NCBI GenBank assembly: GCA_040218875.1
Contig: JAVJQP010000076.1
DNA: 64,000 nt
Direction: 5' to 3' (one strand)
Source of the DNA: Coleofasciculus sp937127375
GTDB lineage: Bacteria; Cyanobacteriota; Cyanobacteriia; Cyanobacteriales; Coleofasciculaceae
The translations under genes were made by a program, and so were the position numbers. The notes under the pieces are model-generated. The model was not told where the DNA came from, searched no databases, and saw nothing but the letters and a program-made list of their open reading frames with translations. Every line of letters begins with the position of its first letter. The first letter of the stretch is position 1. This document shows, piece by piece, positions 1-9,141 of this stretch.

Positions 1-1070
1 ATTGATAGATTAACCGTAAACCGGACAAGAAAACCTATCTGATTTAAACGCGCGATCGCACCCAAAAGGTGTAGGGGCGGGTTTAGGAATTAAATGAACT
101 AACCCACCTCAAATTCAACAACGAAACCCGCCCTAATCACAACCTAAATTTTTCGGTTAACCTCAAACCCAATAACAAAACCCACCTGATTTTAAACCGC
201 GATCGCTACCGGAAGATATCCGGGTAAAATGGGTAGGATAGAGAGGGTTTGGGCGAGAGGTTGGGACAGGGCGGGTTTTGTAGAAAAGTTATGGGTTGGT
301 CGGTTGAATTTGTCCCTAAACCCGCCCCTACGTCAGATTTTTATCTCAATATCCGATTGATAGGTTAACCGGAAACCGGACAAGAAAACCTAGATGATTT
401 CAAAGCGCGATCGCACCCAAAAGGTGTAGGGGCTTTCGGGGTAACATGGGTAGGATAGAGAGGGTTTGGGCGAGAGGTTGGGACAGGGCGGGTTTTGTAG
501 AAAAGTTATTGGTTGGTCTTGTTAAATTTGTCCCTAAACCCGCCCCTATGTTAGATTTTTTGCGCCAATATCCAATTGATAGGTTAACCGGAAACCGGAC
601 AAGAAAATCTAGATGATTGAAAAGCGCGATCGCACCCAAAAGCTGTAGGGGCGGGTTTAGGGATTAAATGAACTAACCCACCTCAAATTCAACAACGAAA
701 CCCGCCCTAATCACAACCTAAATTTTTCGGTTAACCTCAAACCCAATAACAAAACCCACCTGATTTTAAACCGCGATCGCTACCGGAAGATATCCGGGTA
801 ACATGGGAATGATAGAGAGCGTTTTTGCGAGAGGTGGGGACAGGGCGGGTTTTGTAGAAAGGTTATGGGTTGGTCTTGTTGAGTTTGTCCCTAAACCCGC
901 CCCTACGTTAGATTTTTTTCTCAATATTCAATTGATAGATTAACCGTAAACCGGACAAGAAAACCTATCTGATTTAAACGCGCGATCGCACCCAAAAGGT
1001 GTAGGGGCGGGTTTAGGAATTAAATGAACTAACCCACCTCAAATTCAACAACGAAACCCGCCCTAATCAC
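1..1070. repeat. Tandem array of a ~355 bp repeat unit
   Basis: Head-to-tail copies start at 1, 356, 575 and 931, each opening with ATTGATAG(A/G)TTAACCG. Copies 1 and 3 are about 355 bp. Copy 2 is only 219 bp because about 136 bp between its GTAGGGGC and CGGGTAA boxes is missing. Copy 4 stops after 140 bases, which look identical to bases 1-140. Each full unit contains GGGCGGGTTT and AAACCCGCCC arms plus GCGATCGC (HIP1) sites. The array may continue beyond the left edge. I see no gene in it, and none in the following 1071-1237. Confidence 0.9.
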
Positions 1071-1237
1071 TAAATTTTGTAATTCGTTGTCCACTGGTGT
1101 ATCATCAGAATCAGGTAAGTCTTCAGCCGAAGGTAAACATTGTTTAGGATTGTAGTTAACTAACCTATTGTCTCAAATGATTTAGCGTACTAACTAAAGC
1201 TGTTAAATATCCTGGATTACACTGGGTTATCCTCACC

Positions 1238-2647
1238 CTACTGGCTATCATTATCCGCCACTGACTTTTTAGGAGTTGGCGGCAATTTTTCCAGGATATG
1301 GTGATGGTGATTCAGTTTATGTTTAGACTGAGCCAACTCCTCCTCAATGGATTTTGGATTAAGCTCACGGGATTGATCCACTACCTGAACCGCCGCCGTT
1401 GTAATTTCAGCACTGGCGGCTTCTACGACTTGTGCTACCTCAATTTGCTGTTCCAATTGTTCCGTGGAAGAAAGAAGTTCACTAAGTCCATTGACTAACT
1501 CTTTGAGATTTTGACGGAACGCCGGATCACCCGTTAAATCTTCCAAATCCGATGTAATCTTTTGCGTATTTTCAAAGGTTACCCGTGCTGAATCTAATAG
1601 CTGTTGCAAGACGATAGCCGTGCTGGGACTGTCCAGGGAATTGGATATATCGCGTAAGTCAGCAGATAACTCAGCCGCATTAGCGGAGAGGGCAACTAAG
1701 TTTTCGGAGGCGGTTTCGACGTTTTCAATGATGGTGCTGACATCCGCTTGATCAACTTGAGTATTCACTAAATCAATCGTCGTGTTGACATTTTCTAGGG
1801 TTGGTCTCAAATCGCTTAACAGAACGCCCAACTGTTCGCTGGTTTGACCCACACTGGTTAACGTTCCGACTAAAACTGCTCGATTTCTGGTGACTAAATC
1901 ATTAGTTGAGGCAATTAATCGATTGAGTTGAACGGCTGTCTGACTAAATTGATCCGCTGTATCGCCAATGCGTTGAGTTGTCTGGGTAGCCGCTGTGGTA
2001 ATCGCATCAGACGCCTGAGAAAATCCGCTGACTTCTTGACGCACGGAACGCGATAATAAGGATAATTCACCCGCAAGTTGAGCGATACCACTGGCGGCGA
2101 GGGAGGCATTTTGGGCAAGAGTGTTGATGTTATTAAAAAATTGCGGATCGGTATAGATGGTGGTTAAGCGCTCAGTATTGCGGAGAAGTTCAATAAAGCT
2201 AACCCCAATCTCACCCTGAATCTGCTCACCACTACAAATAATCACATCCGAATTACATTCAGAACTCCGAGGTTCCATCGACTGGATATCAGAGGACAAT
2301 TCCCGGAGTGGATTAATATCTACCGAGGTTTCACCAATTAAACCCGATTGATTGGCTTCAATGGCAACATCTTCTGGGATCACTAAGTCTTCTGATGCAA
2401 TTTCGATGGTGACATCAACGCCGTTGGTTGTGGCTTGAATATCAGTAATGTTGCCCACATCAACCCCCCGGTAGCGCACGGTGGCTCCTTCTTTCATCCC
2501 GGCGACGTTAGGAAAGTTGACCACAAAGCTGTAACTGCGATCGCCAAACTTCCAACCCCGAATCCAAATCGCCAAGCCAGCAAGCACGGCTAATCCAACT
2601 AGAATTAATAAGCCAACGGAGCCTTCTCGAATGGTTCGCGATCGCAT
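1238..2647 (-). CDS. MlaD/MCE-family lipid transport protein
   Basis: A 469-residue MCE (mammalian cell entry/MlaD) protein, the substrate-binding part of an ABC lipid transporter between inner and outer membranes. One N-terminal membrane helix (about residues 10-28) is followed by the MCE domain (about 38-115), with the typical GATVRYRGVDVG stretch. The rest, about 350 residues, is a helical, Ser/Thr/Asn-rich tail, as in the long cyanobacterial and chloroplast (TGD2-like) members rather than the short E. coli MlaD. The ATPase gene lies 95 bp or so upstream on the same strand, suggesting one operon. The permease (MlaE type) is not in the window. The start ATG directly follows a GCGATCGC-rich stretch; no alternative start is needed. 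Confidence 0.85.
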   Translation of the reverse strand: MRSRTIREGSVGLLILVGLAVLAGLAIWIRGWKFGDRSYSFVVNFPNVAGMKEGATVRYRGVDVGNITDIQATTNGVDVTIEIASEDLVIPEDVAIEANQSGLIGETSVDINPLRELSSDIQSMEPRSSECNSDVIICSGEQIQGEIGVSFIELLRNTERLTTIYTDPQFFNNINTLAQNASLAASGIAQLAGELSLLSRSVRQEVSGFSQASDAITTAATQTTQRIGDTADQFSQTAVQLNRLIASTNDLVTRNRAVLVGTLTSVGQTSEQLGVLLSDLRPTLENVNTTIDLVNTQVDQADVSTIIENVETASENLVALSANAAELSADLRDISNSLDSPSTAIVLQQLLDSARVTFENTQKITSDLEDLTGDPAFRQNLKELVNGLSELLSSTEQLEQQIEVAQVVEAASAEITTAAVQVVDQSRELNPKSIEEELAQSKHKLNHHHHILEKLPPTPKKSVADNDSQ

Positions 2648-2742
2648 GGTTTCTCCTCACTGTACCCTTATGTGGTAAATTGACGGGCATTTGCCTGGAT
2701 AGATGACAATGGCAAATGACCGATGAAGCCCTTGCTCCTATC

Positions 2743-3525
2743 CTAACCAACCACCTGAATTGGTCCGCTGGTACTGGCACTGAAAAATTGTCGCACCAGA
2801 GGATTATCGGTTGTATCAATCTCGCCGATAGAACCTTGCCACTGTACCTTGCCTTTGTAGAGAAACACAACTCGGTCAGCGGTACGGCGAATTGTACTAT
2901 CTTGGTGAGTGACCATTACATAAGTCTTACATCCGCCTTCAACACATTGAAGTTGACGGACTAAATCCTCAATTACAGTAGAAGCGATCGGATCAAGTCC
3001 AGCCGTGGGTTCGTCATAAAGTAAAATTTCCGGGTTATCTTGGGGATGATCGGGGTTCGTCATAATCGCCCGGGCAAAACTCACTCGCCGACGCATCCCG
3101 CCTGAAAGTTCAGCCGGATACTGATCGGCAATTCCGGGTAACCCCACCATCTCTAGCTTCTCATCTACTAATTCCCGAATGCGATCATCAGACAGTTTAG
3201 AATGCTGGTAGAGGAAAAACCCCACATTTTCACGGATACTGAGGGAGTCAAACAGAGCCGATTGTTGGAATACCATACCGATGCCAATTGGGTCTTTGGC
3301 ATCTTCAATTAAACCCGAACGCTTTTGTCCTTGCACATAGATTTCACCCCCATCCAGGGGCATTAAACCCGCCATCATGCGTAGAATCGTAGACTTACCC
3401 GTCCCAGAGGGTCCAATGATACCTAAGGCTTCACCCTGATAAATCGTCAGATCAACATTATCCAGGATGACGTTACCCCCAAAGGACTTGGAGACTCCCT
3501 TTAGTTCAATCAGTGGTTCTTTCAT
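2743..3525 (-). CDS. ABC transporter ATP-binding protein, MlaF type
   Basis: ATPase of the MlaFEDB-like lipid transporter. It has a Walker A motif GPSGTGKST, the signature LSGGMRRRVSFARAI and the Walker B LLYDEPTAGLDP. GGMRRRV is the form usual for MlaF-type ATPases, whereas most ABC proteins have GGQ. The open frame extends to a TTG at 3552, but the ATG at 3525 begins the conserved MKEPLIELKGVSKSF and is preferred. It lies just upstream of the MCE gene on the same strand, so the two are probably co-transcribed and form one transporter. The region upstream to 3723 is only low-complexity G-rich sequence. Confidence 0.87.
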   Translation of the reverse strand: MKEPLIELKGVSKSFGGNVILDNVDLTIYQGEALGIIGPSGTGKSTILRMMAGLMPLDGGEIYVQGQKRSGLIEDAKDPIGIGMVFQQSALFDSLSIRENVGFFLYQHSKLSDDRIRELVDEKLEMVGLPGIADQYPAELSGGMRRRVSFARAIMTNPDHPQDNPEILLYDEPTAGLDPIASTVIEDLVRQLQCVEGGCKTYVMVTHQDSTIRRTADRVVFLYKGKVQWQGSIGEIDTTDNPLVRQFFSASTSGPIQVVG

Positions 3526-3723
3526 ATTGGTTAAGGGGAGTTGGGGAAGCAATGTTCCAGTGGTCTCCCCCTTTTGAAGGGGGACGGAAGGGGGATCTGA
3601 AGGGAAGAGGGGGATCTATAAGGAAAAAAGGGAATTCAAAGCAGTGCAAGGGGGGATAGAGAAAGGGTGAAGGGATCAGAGTGAAGCTGTCCCCGGAGTG
3701 GGGGAATACACCCCCAACCCACC

Positions 3724-4818
3724 TTAACGAGAAGCACTCGCTGCCATGGCTGAATCTGCTTCTGATTCTGCCTCCAACCCAAATACACGACAGAAGGCTT
3801 TTTGCACCTTATAGCCTGAGTCAATCGACTCCAAGGGGTCTTTCCGCAAGCGGTGACGCAAGCATAACGTAATCACCCGACGAATATCATCGACTGTGAC
3901 TTCCGTGCGCCCTTCAAAAGCAGCCAGGGCTTTGGCAGCACGGTTAGTGACAATATCCCCTCGCAATCCATCGACATCCAATTCTGAGCAAACCTCAGAA
4001 ATATTCACCCGCATGTCATAGTCCATTTCAACTTGGGGTAGTTGCGCCTGGGCGGTGACGATTTGCTGCTGCAATGTCTCTTGGACTTCTTGGTGTTCTT
4101 TGATGTAATCCAAGGGATTTTTGTCAAACGCGGCGCGTTCCTCCACAATTTTTACCCGCAGCGTTGGCTCTTTGACAGTGCGGATTTCCGCGTGCATGCC
4201 GAAACGATCCAGGAGTTGCGGACGCAGTTCTCCTTCTTCCGGGTTGCCAGAACCCACCAACACAAAACGAGCCGGATGGCGAATGGAAATGCCTTCTCGT
4301 TCGACGGTATTCCAACCACTAGCTGCCGAGTCGAGTAGCACATCAACGAGGTGATCGTCAAGTAGATTCACTTCATCGACATAGAGGATACCGCGATTAG
4401 CTTTAGCTAACAGTCCGGGTTCAAAGGCTTTCACCCCTTCGGCTAATGCCTTTTCAATATCAATCGTGCCGCACACTCGGTCTTCGGTTGCGCCCAAGGG
4501 CAGATCAACCATCGGCACTTTTTTCTTTACGGTTGAATCAGATTGTACTCCTCCATTACTATTCATCCAGTCGGGTTCGTTGGGATCGCTATTGAAGGGA
4601 TCGTCGGCAACCACTTCAATTTCCGGCAACAAGTCAGCCAACGCCCGAATGGTGGTGGACTTACCCGTACCGCGATCGCCCATAATCATTACTCCACCAA
4701 TTTTGGGGTCAATGACATTCAGCAGGAGAGCCAGCTTCATTTCTGCTTGACCTACGATGGCGGTAAACGGAAAAACGACGCGACGAGCAGTCTTAGGGGC
4801 TTGGGCAGTCAGACTCAC
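3724..4818 (-). CDS. chlI: Magnesium chelatase ATPase subunit I
   Basis: AAA+ subunit of Mg-chelatase, which inserts Mg2+ into protoporphyrin IX in the first committed step of chlorophyll synthesis, together with ChlD and ChlH. The 364 residues match the family length. Walker A is GDRGTGKST (47-55), followed by an acidic insertion, the Walker B region GILYVDEVNLLDD, and the sensor stretch VGSGNPEEGELRPQLLDRFG with the arginine finger region. Four cysteines are visible (in VCGT, EVCSE, TLCLR, AFCRV), consistent with known thioredoxin control of ChlI. It stands alone, facing the mla-type genes across a spacer of about 200 bp. Confidence 0.96.
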   Translation of the reverse strand: MSLTAQAPKTARRVVFPFTAIVGQAEMKLALLLNVIDPKIGGVMIMGDRGTGKSTTIRALADLLPEIEVVADDPFNSDPNEPDWMNSNGGVQSDSTVKKKVPMVDLPLGATEDRVCGTIDIEKALAEGVKAFEPGLLAKANRGILYVDEVNLLDDHLVDVLLDSAASGWNTVEREGISIRHPARFVLVGSGNPEEGELRPQLLDRFGMHAEIRTVKEPTLRVKIVEERAAFDKNPLDYIKEHQEVQETLQQQIVTAQAQLPQVEMDYDMRVNISEVCSELDVDGLRGDIVTNRAAKALAAFEGRTEVTVDDIRRVITLCLRHRLRKDPLESIDSGYKVQKAFCRVFGLEAESEADSAMAASASR

Positions 4819-4890
4819 TTTGATTACCTGATAACCGATAAATCACGCCTTTTATTGTGCCACACCGATGGAACCTTCTGGGAGAAGGAG

Positions 4891-4999
4891 GAGCAGGGGA
4901 AGCAGGGGAAGCAGGGGAAGCTGGGGGAGCTGGGGGAGCTGGGGGAGCTGGGGAAGATGGGGGAGATGGGGGAGATAGGGGAGATAGGGGAGATGAGGA
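4891..4999. repeat. 9-bp G-rich tandem array (GGGGGAGCT/GGGGGAGAT)
   Basis: About twelve imperfect 9-bp units: GGGGAAGCA, then GGGGGAGCT, then GGGGGAGAT/GGGGAGATA. The gradual change of unit along the array indicates slippage expansion. It lies upstream of chlI. The same repeat class occurs at about 13190-13230 and 60470-60706. It is open in several frames but not coding. Confidence 0.85.
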
Positions 5000-5091
5000 A
5001 GTTAACTCAAAACTCTACCTTCCCTGTTACCTGCTTCCTTACAAAGGACGAATGACAAATGACGAATGACGACAACTGACAAAATCTGCCC

Positions 5092-6126
5092 CTATTCAAA
5101 TAAAGATGCGGTTAACAATGAATAGACCTGACCATCAATCAAAAGGCGGGTAATGCCTTTAGCTTGTAAATAAGAACAGGTTTTCTGCAACATTTTCCCA
5201 TCAGGCACTTTAATCACACGCTGGGAACGGTTAGAAAAGCGTCGTGCAACCCTATGATTATCAAAAACTGGCAAAGTTTGTTGCTGGACTTCCTCAGCCG
5301 GAATACCTCCCAAGTCACTAAATTCTCGCAGAGGTCGCGCAATTAACTCGGCTGCTCGGTCTATCACTAAATAGCAGGGTTTCGGAAAAGAAGCTTCCGA
5401 CAGGGGTAAGACTTGAATATTTGCCCCCCTGGGAACATGAGTCGTCGTCAAAGGTTTTGGAATAGCACTATCTTCCTCGTCCTCGTCCTCGTCCCAATCC
5501 TCCTCAAAATCCTCATCTAAATCCTCATCTAAATCTTCATCTAAATCCTTGTCTAAATCCTCGTCTAAATCCATTAAATCTTCATCCAACAAATCCTTTA
5601 GGTTGCTGGTTTCTGCCTGATCCATGTCTTCAAGCAGATCTCCTGCGTCTTCTGTATCCCTTGGAGTTTCTGTTCGATTAAACTCCAGAGGCAACTCACC
5701 TTGTTTTGCCTGGGATTCTGCATCAGATTGATCAGTTACAGAAGAACGTTTGCGCCGCCGACGTTGATTGGGATACTCAAATCCTGATTCTTCGTCTTCT
5801 GATTCTTCGTCTTCTGATTCTTCCTCTTCCGATTCTATCGAAAGTTGGGGAGAGGGAGAAACCGACAACGATTTAGGTTCAATCCGCTCCACTAGCTTGG
5901 GTTTTGGCTTCGTCGCTGATGTCCCTGACCCTGGCGTGCGATTAGCTCGCTTTTGCTGGATGAGGGCTTCATAGTCCGACTCCAACAACGTGCTTTTGAG
6001 CAGGCGGCTAATCGTTGAATTACTGACACCATAACGATCAGCCAGGGTTGAGGTTGTCTCTTCTGGCTGTCGATACAAGTTCAAAATATTTTTTTTATCG
6101 GTTTCAGTTAGTTTTCTTGGACTCAT
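5092..6126 (-). CDS. HTH protein with long acidic repeat region
   Basis: A 344-residue protein. Residues about 5-45 form a transposase-like/homeodomain-like helix-turn-helix (TLADRYGVSNSTISRLLK). A very acidic Ser/Glu/Asp-rich middle (about 95-225) includes a run of DLDED-type pentads. A well-ordered C-terminal domain of about 95 residues starts near PCYLVIDRAAELIARPL. The pattern suggests a DNA-binding protein conserved in cyanobacteria, but I cannot name a function. It ends near 5092 just after the G-rich array and starts 9 bp downstream of the next gene's stop (same strand), so the two are probably an operon. The acidic pentads may vary by slippage. Confidence 0.75.
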   Translation of the reverse strand: MSPRKLTETDKKNILNLYRQPEETTSTLADRYGVSNSTISRLLKSTLLESDYEALIQQKRANRTPGSGTSATKPKPKLVERIEPKSLSVSPSPQLSIESEEEESEDEESEDEESGFEYPNQRRRRKRSSVTDQSDAESQAKQGELPLEFNRTETPRDTEDAGDLLEDMDQAETSNLKDLLDEDLMDLDEDLDKDLDEDLDEDLDEDFEEDWDEDEDEEDSAIPKPLTTTHVPRGANIQVLPLSEASFPKPCYLVIDRAAELIARPLREFSDLGGIPAEEVQQQTLPVFDNHRVARRFSNRSQRVIKVPDGKMLQKTCSYLQAKGITRLLIDGQVYSLLTASLFE

Positions 6127-6135
6127 AGCTAATTT

Positions 6136-7176
6136 TTAAGTTCGCCGACGTGAACCGCGACGAGAACGACTGGATACGTCATATTCCAGGGCAGCGCCTA
6201 TGGCAAAAAGTAAGGCACTAAATATAAAGAAGACATCTAGGAGACCCCCACTTTCATAGTCCTGACCACGAGCCTGAGCCAGAGTGCCATAAGCTTTAAA
6301 CCCCATATCCGCAATGTATAGGGAAAATGTTGCTGCGGCAATCATGCGCCATGATTGGGCAAAGCGCCCCCCCCAAAATGCTAACAAAAGTGTTGACGCA
6401 ATGATGAGTAGGAAGACATCAAAAACGATGTATACAAAATTCAACGTTTTTGATAAAGGACTCAGGGCTTGATCCAGGGAAATAACCCAACCGGGCAACT
6501 TGCCAGTTTCAGGAACCTCAGCTTCAGTCGTTGCGGCAGCTTCAGTTGGGCTAACTGCCACCTGTAGTGAAAGAGAAGCCACCAATCGGGGGGATACTGT
6601 CGCTGTTGCTGACTCAGTTGTTGGCAAGACAGAATTGTCAGCCTCTGACTCTACGGCTACAGGAGGAGCTAATAAAACCCAAACCGCTAAAGCAATCCCC
6701 AAAGCAGCGATTAATCCCACCGTTACCCACTGCTTCCACTCTAAATTTAAGCGCCTCGGCAGAACGGCTAAAATCATGCCCCAACCAATACAGATATAAG
6801 AAATCACGTAAAAGAAATCGGCAGGGGATACATCGGGGTCAAGACCAAAGTATAACTCCCATACGCCAAATATCAAGTTGGCGATAAAGTAAAAAAGCAT
6901 ACCTAAACCAATTCCCAGCCAGACATTGCGTCCACTGGCAATCTGAGGGCTACGCCAATTTCTATAGCAGAGTAAAGCAGCTCCCAAAAAGGGCAAACAC
7001 TCTAGGACATAAGTGCTAAAGGAGTACCAAAAGGGATACTCTTCTCCCGGTGGTTTGACGCTAAACAGTAGAAAAAACAGCATAGACACTACTGCCCACC
7101 CAATTCCTAGATAGACAATATTCTGACCTGTGAGTAGGGATTGAGTTCCAGATGACTTATCTACAGAGCTGCTCAT
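6136..7176 (-). CDS. Conserved cyanobacterial multi-spanning membrane protein
   Basis: 346 residues with about eight hydrophobic segments. Segments 1-5 lie before residue 175. A hydrophilic Ala/Thr/Glu-rich loop at about 176-225 is probably outside the membrane. Further segments follow, and the tail is basic (SRSRRGSRRRT). No catalytic motif or transporter signature was recognised. It is followed after 9 bp by the acidic HTH gene, which suggests co-transcription. Role unknown. Confidence 0.72.
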   Translation of the reverse strand: MSSSVDKSSGTQSLLTGQNIVYLGIGWAVVSMLFFLLFSVKPPGEEYPFWYSFSTYVLECLPFLGAALLCYRNWRSPQIASGRNVWLGIGLGMLFYFIANLIFGVWELYFGLDPDVSPADFFYVISYICIGWGMILAVLPRRLNLEWKQWVTVGLIAALGIALAVWVLLAPPVAVESEADNSVLPTTESATATVSPRLVASLSLQVAVSPTEAAATTEAEVPETGKLPGWVISLDQALSPLSKTLNFVYIVFDVFLLIIASTLLLAFWGGRFAQSWRMIAAATFSLYIADMGFKAYGTLAQARGQDYESGGLLDVFFIFSALLFAIGAALEYDVSSRSRRGSRRRT

Positions 7177-7311
7177 AATGCTTTCTTTATTTTGAAATCT
7201 CTAACAATGGCAATTACGTAAGCAATACTTATTTATAAACTTAGCGGCTGATGTCCTAAAATTCCATCTTGGCAACCATCCATGATACATTTATTTATCC
7301 TTGACGTTCCA

Positions 7312-7971
7312 TTATTGCCACAACTTTCCTAGGGGAGAGGATTTGAGCCACTCCATAAACTGACTTTGCTCATTTGCTGGCATATCCTGCAAGATATCGC
7401 CCACTCCTTCGGCAAAATTCGCATTGCCAAAGTATTCCTTCCCCAAGCGATAGAGTTCCTGCAATAGGGTGATCAGATGGTGTTCTTCCCATGGTGGAAC
7501 TTGTAGGGTGTTGAGCGGATCAACAGTCAGTAAGTGATTCACGGCTTCCGGCGAATCGGCTTGGGGAAAATGCCACTGTTGGAAGACATCCGTGATATCC
7601 TTCTGAAACAATCCCGCTTGCCTATTTCCAAGTAAATCTTCAACATCCAGGTAAACTGTTTGCAGCAGTAGGAGACAGGCTTGGGTATAGGGAGCAATTT
7701 TGGTATCCGGACCGCCTTCTGTACCTAATTGCTCTAGACGAATTTTTCCCCACACACTAAAGCGGTCAGGTTCTTCTAGTAAAACACAAGCTTTTCCCTG
7801 ATTATCTGTCAAATCTCGCCAGAAGGAGCGAGCTTCTTCTTCCTGATGAGCGCGAAACACGCTGATCAAGCGAAAGGTTTGCCCTTGATAACTGAGAATC
7901 GGGATTTGCTGCTCTCGCTTCGGGTGCTGAATGCTAGAAATTTCAACATCCTGCCTTTTCAGAATAAACAT
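7312..7971 (-). CDS. Npun_F0813-type conserved cyanobacterial protein
   Basis: A soluble 219-residue protein of the cyanobacterial family named after Npun_F0813, recognised from the N-terminal MFILKRQDVEISSIQHPKRE and the FRLISVFRAHQEEEARSFWR stretch. No enzymatic motif is seen and the function is not established. No signal peptide or membrane segment is visible. It is monocistronic, with a 135 bp spacer to the membrane-protein gene. Confidence 0.7.
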   Translation of the reverse strand: MFILKRQDVEISSIQHPKREQQIPILSYQGQTFRLISVFRAHQEEEARSFWRDLTDNQGKACVLLEEPDRFSVWGKIRLEQLGTEGGPDTKIAPYTQACLLLLQTVYLDVEDLLGNRQAGLFQKDITDVFQQWHFPQADSPEAVNHLLTVDPLNTLQVPPWEEHHLITLLQELYRLGKEYFGNANFAEGVGDILQDMPANEQSQFMEWLKSSPLGKLWQ

Positions 7972-8416
7972 AACACTGGCAAATGACTCCTGACCGGGCT
8001 AGGGTGGTGCTACAGGACGAGCTGTAATCTAATTAACCATCTATCTTGTCTATTTTGTCTATTTTGTCTGGGACTTGGGCGAGTCACACAGAAGCCCATC
8101 CAGTTTGTGAGCCAATCTCCTAAACTGACAACTTATATGTTTGTCGCGGCTGGATACCTCATCCATGCCCCAAGGTATGAGTGCGATAGTTGACACAAGT
8201 TTTGATCCATTATCTATGTTGGTCTATAGTAGTTTACCTTGACCTCAAGCTACTTGAGTCTTTAGTTTCCTCAAATATTGGGGCAAACACCTCGCACATG
8301 CAACAACCAATGTCGGTTACAATGTTACAATCATCAACGATATCCTAGATTTCTGCTACCCTGCACTACAATGAATCTTGCCAGTTAGGGGTTTAATTTT
8401 TGTATTATAAATCTAT
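7972..8416. other. 445 bp non-coding stretch with a short 9-bp repeat
   Basis: No gene is seen. Three tandem TTGTCTATT-like 9-mers lie at about 8046-8072. The rest, including the area just upstream of the tRNA, shows no convincing open frame or stable hairpin. Confidence 0.6.
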
Positions 8417-8490
8417 GCCCTCGTAGCTCAGGTGGATAGAGCAAGGGATTTCTAATCCTTTGGCCGTGGGTTCGAGTCCTACCGAGGGCG
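8417..8490 (+). tRNA. tRNA-Arg (anticodon TCT)
   Basis: A full cloverleaf can be drawn. The acceptor stem GCCCTCG (8417-8423) pairs perfectly with CGAGGGC (8483-8489), with discriminator G at 8490. The D stem is GCTC/GAGC. The anticodon stem AGGGA/TCCTT encloses the loop TTTCTAA, giving anticodon TCT (reads AGA/AGG). The T arm GTGGG/CCTAC has loop TTCGAGT. CCA is not encoded. There are no neighbouring tRNAs. Confidence 0.96.
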
Positions 8491-8644
8491 CTCTAAAATT
8501 GGGGAAAAGGTGATGGGACACAGGTGGATGTTAGCGTTAGCGAAACCCAGCCGGACGCCGTCCGGGAGTTGGGTATTAATCCAAACCGCTCCCACTCAAA
8601 ACTGCTCCATCTTCATTACTCTAGATGCTGTTGACCAATAACCA

Positions 8645-8908
8645 ATGACGAATGACACCTTAATTTTGTACAGCAAACCGGGTTGCCACCTGTGCGAAGG
8701 GTTACAAGAAAAGCTCGAACAGACTCAAACGTTAGATTTTCAGCTAGAGGTGCGGGACATTACCCAGCGGGACGATTGGTTCCAAGCTTATCAATATCAA
8801 GTACCAGTGCTGTGTTATCACAAAGACGGCAAAGAAACACCGCTTCCTCGCCCTTCACCCCGTTTGAGTGTGCCGCAGTTAGAGAAAATGTTACAGAAAT
8901 ATTTGTAA
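8645..8908 (+). CDS. Glutaredoxin-like (DUF836-type) thiol protein
   Basis: An 87-residue thioredoxin-fold protein with the redox motif CHLC near the N-terminus (LILYSKPGCHLCEGL) and the cis-Pro region QVPVLCY. The size matches small glutaredoxin-like proteins of the DUF836 family. Substrate unknown. The start ATG lies inside a short heptamer-type repeat (CCAATGACGAATGAC), so the first four residues MTND derive from repeat sequence. It lies between the tRNA and murE with no obvious operon partner. Confidence 0.8.
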   Translation: MTNDTLILYSKPGCHLCEGLQEKLEQTQTLDFQLEVRDITQRDDWFQAYQYQVPVLCYHKDGKETPLPRPSPRLSVPQLEKMLQKYL

Positions 8909-9141
8909 GCCGGAAAGAACAGCAGCCGACTGGTTATACGAATCGGGTTGAGGTTGGAGCTGGGGTTTTTGTCCCAATACACTGTAAATTAGCGTCTTTT
9001 GGTTTCGACCTCGCAGTTTAAGGGATTTAATCGGTTTAGCCTGATAGCGATCGCGTCTGTGTAATCATACCAAGCAACAGGAGTGCTAATCTGAAGTTCT
9101 CCTTGGCCCCCTATGCCTCTCGTCGTGAGGAGTTGATTGAC

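Noticed and set aside
400..639. 79-codon minus-strand frame
   Set aside because: Falls entirely in the ~355-bp satellite-like repeat and ends with repeat-derived sequence.
2716..2964. 82-codon plus-strand frame overlapping the ATPase gene
   Set aside because: Antisense to a confidently identified mlaF-type gene.
4543..5055. 170-codon plus-strand frame over the start of chlI
   Set aside because: Antisense to chlI and extending into the G-rich array; typical shadow.
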